From Clostridiales bacterium (GTDB lineage: Bacteria; Bacillota; Clostridia; Oscillospirales; QAMX01), in contig JAEDMJ010000071.1 in the NCBI GenBank assembly GCA_016303065.1, positions 1 to 6,718 on the forward strand: a stretch of DNA of 6,718 nt, in the 5' to 3' direction. Below the pieces are notes generated by a model, which saw only the letters and a program-made list of their open reading frames with translations, ran no database searches and was not told where the DNA came from. Shown piece by piece: positions 1-4,518 of this stretch (its first letter is position 1; each line of letters begins with the position of its first letter). The translations under genes were made by a program, and so were the position numbers.

Positions 1-674
1 TCCTTCGCGAAAAGCTTTCCGGATGCGGAAAGCCGCTGGAGCTGGAAACGAGTCCGTCGGTCATACTTGTCATCGGCGTCAACGGCGTCGGAAAGACGAC
101 GACGATCGGAAAGCTTGCCGGTCACTTTGTCCGGGAAGGCAAAAAGGTCCTTTTGGCCGCGGCGGACACATTCCGCGCGGCGGCGGCGGACCAGCTCGGC
201 ATCTGGGCGGAAAGAGCGGGAGCTCAGATCGTCCGTCAGGGAGAGGGGGCCGATCCCGCGGCGGTCGTATACGACGCGCTCAAAGCCGGAGTTTCCCGCG
301 GGGCGGATATAATCATTGTTGACACGGCGGGACGGCTCCACAACAAGAGCAATCTTATGAACGAGCTTGCAAAAATCGACCGGGTCATCTCGAGAGAGCT
401 TCCGGATGCATCCCGGGAGGTGCTTCTTGTTATCGATGCGACGACGGGACAGAACGCCCTTGTCCAGGCGGAAGAGTTCAAAAAAACCGCCGGAGTCACC
501 GGCGTCGTGCTCACGAAGCTGGACGGGACGGCAAAGGGCGGCATAGTCGTCTCCCTTGCGGCGGGTTGCGGCCTTCCCGTGAGATTCGTCGGAGTCGGAG
601 AGCAGATGGACGACCTTCTCCCGTTTGACGCGGATTCATTTGTGGACGCGCTTTTTGAAAAAAACGAAAACTGA
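1..674 (+). CDS. ftsY: FtsY, signal recognition particle receptor GTPase (3' part; start lies left of the window)
   Basis: FtsY is the membrane-associated SRP receptor. Its GTPase pairs with that of Ffh to deliver ribosome-nascent chain complexes to the Sec translocon. The reading frame is open from base 3 and gives 223 residues, covering most of the NG domain. Visible in order (fragment numbering): the P-loop GVNGVGKTTT at 25-34, the DTFRAAAADQL insertion-box motif at about 54-64, DTAGR at 107-111, TKLDGTAKGG at 171-180, and GVGEQMDDLLPFD near the C-terminus. TKLDGTAKGG and the GEQMDDLLPFD ending are the FtsY versions; Ffh typically has TKLDGDTRGG and a following M domain, which is absent here because the protein stops about 20 residues after that motif. 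The acidic N-terminal A domain would lie outside the window. The stop is 20 nt before rph, so the two are probably co-transcribed. Confidence 0.97.
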   Translation, partial: LREKLSGCGKPLELETSPSVILVIGVNGVGKTTTIGKLAGHFVREGKKVLLAAADTFRAAAADQLGIWAERAGAQIVRQGEGADPAAVVYDALKAGVSRGADIIIVDTAGRLHNKSNLMNELAKIDRVISRELPDASREVLLVIDATTGQNALVQAEEFKKTAGVTGVVLTKLDGTAKGGIVVSLAAGCGLPVRFVGVGEQMDDLLPFDADSFVDALFEKNEN

Positions 675-684
675 CAGAAATTAC

Positions 685-689
685 GGTGA
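685..689 (+). promoter_or_regulatory. Ribosome binding site that decides the rph start
   Basis: GGTGA matches the 3' half of the Shine-Dalgarno consensus (AGGAGGTGAT) and lies 5 nt before the ATG at 695. The alternative GTG start at 686 lies inside this site and has no purine-rich element of its own, so the ATG is preferred. Confidence 0.55.
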
Positions 690-694
690 CTGAA

Positions 695-1417
695 ATGAGA
701 TACAACAACAGAGCCAGGGACGAGCTGAGACCCGTGAAATTTACCGTCGGATACTGCGATTACCCCGCCGGCAGCGTGCTTGTGGAGACGGGAAGGACGA
801 GAGTTCTCTGCAACGCTTCCGTGGAGGACCGGCTTCCGCCCCACCTTATCGGCGGGACCGGCGGCTGGGTGACTGCGGAGTATTCGATGCTTCCCGCCGC
901 AACTTTGACCCGAAACAGAAGGGACATCTCTTCGATGAAGCTTGCGCCGAGAAGCGCGGAGATCCAGCGGCTTATCGGGCGCGCGCTGAGAAGCGTCACT
1001 GACCTAGGAATGCTTTCCGGAATGACGATAACCGTGGACTGCGACGTCATTCAGGCCGATGGCGGCACGAGGACCGCGTCCATAACCGGGGGATGGCTTG
1101 CGCTTTGGCTTGCCTGTGAAAAGCTCAAAAAAGACGGCGTGTTCACCGTGAACCCGGTCCGGGAGGAGATCGCCGCGGTTTCGGCGGGGATCGTCAACGG
1201 CGAGGTTCTTCTTGACCTTGACTATTCCGAAGACAGCCGCGCGGAGGCGGACTTCAACATGGTCATGACCGCGGAAGGGCGCATAATCGAGCTTCAGGGG
1301 ACGGGAGAGGAGCGCCCGTTTTCGAGAAGCGAGCTCAACGGTCTTCTTGACCTTGGAACAAAGGGCATCTGCGAGCTCTGCCGCTCAAGACGCGCGTACA
1401 TGAAGCGTTCGCTGTGA
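695..1417 (+). CDS. rph: RNase PH, phosphate-dependent tRNA 3'-exoribonuclease
   Basis: RNase PH trims nucleotides from the 3' end of tRNA precursors using phosphate, releasing nucleoside diphosphates; it works as a ring of dimers in the cytoplasm. From the ATG at 695 the protein is 240 residues, normal for the family. A GTG at 686 would add three residues. With the ATG start the phosphate-binding residues fall at R86, T125 and R126 (in QADGGTRTASITG), the same numbers as in characterised homologues, which supports this start. Also visible: DELRPV at 9-14, GWVTAEYSMLP at 57-67, EIQRLIGRALR at 89-99, and an EDSRAEADFN motif at 179-188 whose acidic residues correspond to the metal site. One oddity is MLPAAT at 65-70 where the family usually has MLPR(A/S)T, so the Arg at position 68 is Ala. 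The stop is 2 nt before the ATG of rdgB. Confidence 0.96.
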   Translation: MRYNNRARDELRPVKFTVGYCDYPAGSVLVETGRTRVLCNASVEDRLPPHLIGGTGGWVTAEYSMLPAATLTRNRRDISSMKLAPRSAEIQRLIGRALRSVTDLGMLSGMTITVDCDVIQADGGTRTASITGGWLALWLACEKLKKDGVFTVNPVREEIAAVSAGIVNGEVLLDLDYSEDSRAEADFNMVMTAEGRIIELQGTGEERPFSRSELNGLLDLGTKGICELCRSRRAYMKRSL

Positions 1418-1419
1418 GT

Positions 1420-2016
1420 ATGACATTTGTTGCCGCAACGAACAATCCGGGAAAGCTTGCGGAGATGAAGCGCATCCTCGGGGTTCTCGGAATTGATGTG
1501 ATTACGCTTAAAGAGGCCGGACTGAATATAAGTCCGGAGGAAAACGGGAGAAGTTTCCGCGAAAACGCAAAAATAAAGGCCTCAGCCGTATGCGAAGCTT
1601 CGGGAATGCCCGCCATTGCCGACGATTCCGGACTCTGCATCGACGCGCTGGGCGGTTCTCCGGGAATTTATTCGGCGCGCTACGGCGGAGAAGACCTCGA
1701 CGATGCGGCCCGGGCGGAACTTGTCATCGGGCTTATGAAGGACGTTCCCCCGGAAAGACGGAGCGCGCGCTTTGTAAGCGCGGTGTGCGTCGCGTTTCCG
1801 GAAGGGACTTTTGTTGAGGCTGAGGGGACCTGCGAAGGCCGTGTGCTTCCGCGGCCCGAGGGGAACGGCGGTTTCGGTTACGACCCGATATTTGAGGACA
1901 TGGCCGGAAACCGGTTCGGGATTGTTCCGGCGGAGGTCAAAGACAGAGTTTCGCACAGGCGCGCGGCTTTGAACGCGCTTGCCGAAAAACTTGGAAGGAA
2001 TGGAACAGAATGCTGA
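1420..2016 (+). CDS. rdgB: RdgB/HAM1 family XTP/dITP diphosphatase
   Basis: This enzyme hydrolyses the non-canonical purine nucleotides dITP, XTP and ITP to the monophosphate and pyrophosphate, keeping deaminated bases out of DNA and RNA. The protein is 198 residues, a typical length. Motifs: ATNNPGK at 6-12, SFRENAKIKA at 45-54, AIADDSGL at 65-72 with the likely catalytic Asp at 69, GGSPGIYSARYGGED at 78-92, GGFGYDPIF at 150-158, and SHR at 178-180. The ATG at 1420 is chosen because it gives the usual short lead into ATxN and places the DDS triplet as in the E. coli enzyme. A GTG at 1414, overlapping the rph stop as GTGA, would add two residues and cannot be excluded. No strong Shine-Dalgarno site is visible for either start, so translation is probably coupled to rph. 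The 3' end overlaps yhbY by 7 nt. Confidence 0.96.
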   Translation: MTFVAATNNPGKLAEMKRILGVLGIDVITLKEAGLNISPEENGRSFRENAKIKASAVCEASGMPAIADDSGLCIDALGGSPGIYSARYGGEDLDDAARAELVIGLMKDVPPERRSARFVSAVCVAFPEGTFVEAEGTCEGRVLPRPEGNGGFGYDPIFEDMAGNRFGIVPAEVKDRVSHRRAALNALAEKLGRNGTEC

Positions 2017-2306
2017 CAGGAAAACAGCGCGCTTTTCTCAGAGGAAAAGCCAACACTTTTGACGTTATAGCTCAGATCGGCAAGGACGGGCTTTCAAAGG
2101 CCTCGCTCTCCGGTCTCAATACCGCGCTCAATGCAAGGGAGCTTATAAAGATTAAGGTTCTTCCCAACAGCGGACTTACCGCGAGGGAGGCCTGCGACGC
2201 GGCGTGCGAAGCGCTGGGCGCAGAGCCGATACAGGTTATCGGAACGATCTTCGTCATATTCAGAAAGAAGGAAAAAGATTCGGAATATGACATCTCAAAG
2301 CTGTGA
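2010..2306 (+). CDS. yhbY: YhbY-type CRM-domain RNA-binding protein, ribosome assembly factor
   Basis: This 98-residue protein is essentially one CRM (YhbY) domain, an RNA-binding fold associated in bacteria with the pre-50S ribosomal subunit. It starts MLTGKQRAFLRGKAN, the standard opening of the family, followed by QIGKDGLS at 22-29 carrying the signature GKxG loop (24-27), ALNARELIKIKVL at 39-51, and the last strand QVIGTIFVIFRK at 75-86. The C-terminal tail (about residues 87-98) is charged and unconserved. The ATG at 2010 lies inside the end of rdgB and has a GGAAGGA purine stretch at 1993-1999, about 10 nt upstream. The stop overlaps the GTG start of nadD by 4 nt. The yhbY-nadD pairing is common in Bacillota; both genes are usually followed by LCP, rsfS and leuS, as here. 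Confidence 0.95.
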   Translation: MLTGKQRAFLRGKANTFDVIAQIGKDGLSKASLSGLNTALNARELIKIKVLPNSGLTAREACDAACEALGAEPIQVIGTIFVIFRKKEKDSEYDISKL

Positions 2307-2893
2307 CGGGAATACTCGGGGGGAGCTTTGACCCGCCCCATCTGGGACATATGCGCCTTGCGGAGGCGGCGCGGGACGAGCTCGGCCTTGAAAGAGTAAT
2401 CCTTATCCCGGCAGGCACCCCTCCCCACAAGAGGCTTTCCGGAGGAGCCGGGGAACGGGACAGGCTTGAAATGACACGTATCGCCGCCGAAGGGCGAGAC
2501 TGGATATCCGTCAGCGGCATTGAGCTTGAGCGGTCGGGAAAGAGCTATTCCTTTGACACCGTGTCGGAGCTTAAAAAGCGCTTTCCGGAAGAAAAATTCT
2601 GCTTTATCTGCGGAACGGATATGCTGCTTTCGCTTGACAAATGGTACCGGGCGGAAGAGCTGATGAAGCTCTGCGCTTTTGCGGCCATGGCGAGAAACGA
2701 CGGGGATTTAATGAAAATCGAAAAAAAAGCGCAGGAACTGCGAAAGTTCGGTGCGGAGATTTTCGTCATCAGAAGTGCTCCGGTCGTGACCTCTTCAAGC
2801 GAGTTCAGAAGCACTCTTTCCCCGGACGAGCTTGATCCGGGCGTATACGAATATATAAGGCGGAAAGGGCTTTACGGCGTCGAAAAAGTGTGA
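2303..2893 (+). CDS. nadD: Nicotinate-nucleotide adenylyltransferase
   Basis: NadD transfers AMP from ATP to nicotinate mononucleotide, giving deamido-NAD, the penultimate step of NAD synthesis. The 196-residue product has the nucleotidyltransferase signature GGSFDPPHLGH at 6-16 with the HxGH residues H13 and H16, then PAGTPPHK at 36-43, a Ser-Tyr-Ser-Phe-Asp-Thr segment at 81-86 (family S/YTxDTL), GTDML at 104-108, DKWYRAEEL at 112-120, and TSSSEFR at 163-169, the counterpart of ISSTxIR. It ends VYEYIRRKGLYG, as is usual. The start must be the GTG at 2303, because the next in-frame ATG (residue 17) would remove the catalytic motif. This GTG overlaps the yhbY stop (GTGA) and has no clear Shine-Dalgarno site, suggesting translational coupling. 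A fused or following yqeK-type HD hydrolase, frequent in relatives, is not present. Confidence 0.96.
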   Translation: MTGILGGSFDPPHLGHMRLAEAARDELGLERVILIPAGTPPHKRLSGGAGERDRLEMTRIAAEGRDWISVSGIELERSGKSYSFDTVSELKKRFPEEKFCFICGTDMLLSLDKWYRAEELMKLCAFAAMARNDGDLMKIEKKAQELRKFGAEIFVIRSAPVVTSSSEFRSTLSPDELDPGVYEYIRRKGLYGVEKV

Positions 2894-2902
2894 TTGCATA
2901 CA

Positions 2903-2955
2903 GAAAATGCACGCGCAGGCCGGTTTTTTATGGGCAAATCATTGTTGAAAATGCA
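2903..2955 (+). repeat. 9-bp direct repeat GAAAATGCA flanking the promoter -35 region
   Basis: Identical copies of GAAAATGCA lie at 2903-2911 and 2947-2955, a 44-bp period or roughly four helical turns. The downstream copy overlaps the -35 hexamer. A half-site TGCAT at 2895-2899 faces the first copy and can form a 5-bp stem with its ATGCA. The arrangement resembles an operator, but a 9-bp match in A-rich intergenic DNA can also arise by chance. Confidence 0.4.
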
Positions 2956-2973
2956 TCTTTACAGGTGTATAAT
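2945..2973 (+). promoter_or_regulatory. Sigma-A type promoter for LCP-rsfS-leuS
   Basis: A -35 element TTGAAA at 2945-2950 and a perfect -10 element TATAAT at 2968-2973 are separated by 17 bp, the optimal spacing. Transcription would begin near 2980, giving an untranslated leader of about 25 nt, just enough for the ribosome binding site. The closeness to consensus suggests strong, largely constitutive transcription of the LCP gene and, with no terminator visible after it, of rsfS and leuS too. Confidence 0.85.
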
Positions 2974-2993
2974 ATAAAAATACTATATCCTGC

Positions 2994-2998
2994 GAGGG
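2994..2998 (+). promoter_or_regulatory. Ribosome binding site of the LCP gene
   Basis: GAGGG lies 7 nt before the ATG at 3006, a good Shine-Dalgarno match at normal spacing, and it fixes the start of the LCP gene. Confidence 0.75.
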
Positions 2999-3005
2999 TC
3001 AGTCT

Positions 3006-4103
3006 ATGCGAAATTATGAGAATGAATTCGAAAAATCAGAACAGAATAAGAAAAAATCCGTAAAGGTCGCTGTGATAATCGCTGTTGTGGTGCTGCTTCT
3101 GGGAGCTGCGTTCCTGCTTGCCAGATTCCTCTGGAAGTCGAATCAGACGCCGGGACAGCAGAGCGGAGAAGGCGTCGTGACGCTTAACCCGGACATTTAC
3201 GGCAACACCTTTGCCGAAACGGACGATAAGGGAAACACCAGGTATTATTACACCGACGACAGCGGAAATCAGTACGAGGTCCCGGTCGCGCCGGGCGAGC
3301 TTGAGAGAAAGCCGGGGGTTTACACCTTCCTGCTGACCGGACTTGACGAATCCAAGTCCAGAACGGACGTTATCATGATCGCCACATACGACACATCGGC
3401 GCAGTCGGTCAGCATAATGTCCATTCCGCGCGATACATACAGTATGGCCAACAACCGTTCGAGCGGTCTCAAGCACATCAACCTTGCCTATTCCTTCGGC
3501 GGAGGTATTGACTCGCTCCTGTACGAGGTCTACAACCTTGTGGGATTTTATCCCGATTACTATGTCACCGTTGATATGAACGGATTTGTGGAGATCATAA
3601 ACTATATCGGCGGGGTCTATTTCAACGTCCCGCAGGATATGTACTACAACGACAATTCCCAGAACCTTCATATCGCCATCAACGAGGGGTACCAGTGGCT
3701 CTCGGGAGCGCAGGCTCTTCAGGTCTGCCGCTTCAGAAGCGGATACGCGGACGCGGACATCGGCCGCATCCGCACCCGCGACGCTTTCCTGAAGGCGACT
3801 GCGGAGCAGCTTCTTGACGGAGCGACGGTCGTCCGCGCCGCGGAGATCGCCGGAACGGTTTACGACAATGTTTCGACGAATATTAAAAAGACCGATCTCG
3901 TCTGGTTTGCAAAGAACGCGGTCAGCATGAGCACGGACAACATCGTTTTTGTGACGTTCCCGGGCGGCCCCGCATACGATTCGGGAATGTGGATACCGTA
4001 CAGAAACGCGCTTCTCGAGACCGTCAACACTTATTTCAACCCCTATACCAGCGATATTGAGACGATCAATGTCGTTCAGAGAAGCGAGAACTACGGAAAA
4101 TAA
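3006..4103 (+). CDS. LytR-CpsA-Psr (LCP) family wall-polymer ligase, membrane-anchored
   Basis: LCP proteins transfer polymers such as teichoic acids or capsule from undecaprenyl-phosphate carriers to peptidoglycan outside the membrane. The 365-residue product has a short charged cytoplasmic N-terminus (Lys-rich at 15-20), one hydrophobic segment at about 20-43, a low-complexity polar linker to about residue 104, and the LCP domain at about 105-270. Recognisable residues: the SRTD motif with R119 and D121, SIPRDTY at 139-145 with R142 and D143, HINLAYSFGG at 157-166, IGGVYFNV at 201-208, and CRFR at 241-244 with R242 and R244, followed by ADIGRI at 250-255. These Arg and Asp residues line the pyrophosphate and metal site in known structures. 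The next residues read RTRD (256-259), where relatives usually have a Gln pair. About 95 residues after the domain show no known fold to me. The exact polymer handled cannot be inferred. It heads the unit LCP-rsfS-leuS. Confidence 0.93.
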   Translation: MRNYENEFEKSEQNKKKSVKVAVIIAVVVLLLGAAFLLARFLWKSNQTPGQQSGEGVVTLNPDIYGNTFAETDDKGNTRYYYTDDSGNQYEVPVAPGELERKPGVYTFLLTGLDESKSRTDVIMIATYDTSAQSVSIMSIPRDTYSMANNRSSGLKHINLAYSFGGGIDSLLYEVYNLVGFYPDYYVTVDMNGFVEIINYIGGVYFNVPQDMYYNDNSQNLHIAINEGYQWLSGAQALQVCRFRSGYADADIGRIRTRDAFLKATAEQLLDGATVVRAAEIAGTVYDNVSTNIKKTDLVWFAKNAVSMSTDNIVFVTFPGGPAYDSGMWIPYRNALLETVNTYFNPYTSDIETINVVQRSENYGK

Positions 4104-4114
4104 AACGAGTTACC

Positions 4115-4129
4115 ATACCCGGGAGGTAT
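4115..4129 (+). promoter_or_regulatory. Short hairpin over the rsfS ribosome binding site
   Basis: ATACC at 4115-4119 is perfectly complementary to GGTAT at 4125-4129 with a 5-nt CGGGA loop. The Shine-Dalgarno GGGAGG (4121-4126) lies partly in the loop and partly in the 3' arm, and ends 8 nt before the ATG at 4135. The ribosome binding site itself is strong and decides the rsfS start. The hairpin is short (5 bp) and any regulatory effect is only inferred. Confidence 0.4.
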
Positions 4130-4134
4130 TGCAA

Positions 4135-4482
4135 ATGACACCTGAAGAAACTGCGAAGCTTGCTGTCGAAGCGGCGCTTGACAAAAAAGCCTGCGATCTG
4201 AAACTTCTGCATGTTACGGAGCTTACCACTCTGGCGGATTATTACGTGATCTGCACGGGCACCTCCAACACGCAGATGAGAGCTATCGCGGAGTCGGTTG
4301 AAAAGAAACTGTCGGAAAACGGGATGCAGCCGCTGCACACGGAAGGATACGGTTCGGCAAGCTGGGTGCTTATCGATTTCGGAACGGTTATCGTGCACAT
4401 ATTCAACAAGGACGTCAGAGAGTTTTACTCTCTTGAAAGGCTGTGGAACGATGCGGAGAGCGTCGATCCGGAAAGCCTTTGA
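4135..4482 (+). CDS. rsfS: Ribosomal silencing factor RsfS (Iojap family)
   Basis: RsfS binds ribosomal protein uL14 on the 50S subunit and blocks joining of the subunits, lowering translation in starved cells. The 115-residue protein is one Iojap domain. Visible: ALDKKACDLKLLHV at 14-27, LADYYVICTGTSNTQMRAIA at 33-52 (the family signature), EGYGSASWVLIDFGTVIVHI at 70-89, and REFYSLERLW at 95-104. The frame is open upstream into the end of the LCP gene, but the start is placed at the ATG at 4135 because it follows a strong GGGAGG site and gives the usual length; starting earlier would add 26 residues overlapping the LCP gene. It lies 31 nt after the LCP gene and 36 nt before leuS, in the conserved LCP-rsfS-leuS order, and is probably transcribed from the promoter at 2945-2973. 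Confidence 0.96.
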   Translation: MTPEETAKLAVEAALDKKACDLKLLHVTELTTLADYYVICTGTSNTQMRAIAESVEKKLSENGMQPLHTEGYGSASWVLIDFGTVIVHIFNKDVREFYSLERLWNDAESVDPESL

Positions 4483-4518
4483 CAAATAAGAAAATATCAG
4501 AATTGGACGGGATCATTT

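Larger units (their letters stand above)
2894..3005 (+). other. 112-bp intergenic gap between two transcription units
   Basis: This is the only sizeable non-coding stretch in the window and is clearly richer in A+T than the flanking genes. It holds a promoter (2945-2973), two copies of GAAAATGCA (2903-2911 and 2947-2955), a run of six T (2924-2929) without a convincing preceding hairpin, and the ribosome binding site of the LCP gene. I see no small ORF or RNA gene in it. Confidence 0.8.

Noticed and set aside
236..844. A 202-codon minus-strand open frame across the ftsY-rph junction
   Set aside because: It runs opposite two well-supported genes, shows no family resemblance and has no ribosome binding site that I can see.
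2720..2729. Run of eight A in nadD as a slippage or frameshift site
   Set aside because: The NadD frame continues intact with its C-terminal motifs afterwards, and no useful alternative frame follows. It simply encodes Glu-Lys-Lys.
2895..2930. Rho-independent terminator after nadD
   Set aside because: There is a run of six T at 2924-2929 and a 5-bp TGCAT/ATGCA stem at 2895-2911, but the stem is A+T-rich, short and 12 nt away from the T run. No GC-rich hairpin abuts the T run.
2966..2973. Extended -10 (TGnTATAAT) in the LCP promoter
   Set aside because: The TG at 2966-2967 directly adjoins TATAAT, one base closer than the extended -10 element requires.
3036..3671. A 211-codon minus-strand open frame opposite the LCP gene
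   Set aside because: The plus strand has the LCP domain with its conserved residues; the antisense product resembles no family.
4057..4134. Longer rsfS beginning inside the LCP gene
   Set aside because: The extra 26 residues overlap the LCP coding end, are unlike the RsfS family, and the strong ribosome binding site points to the ATG at 4135.
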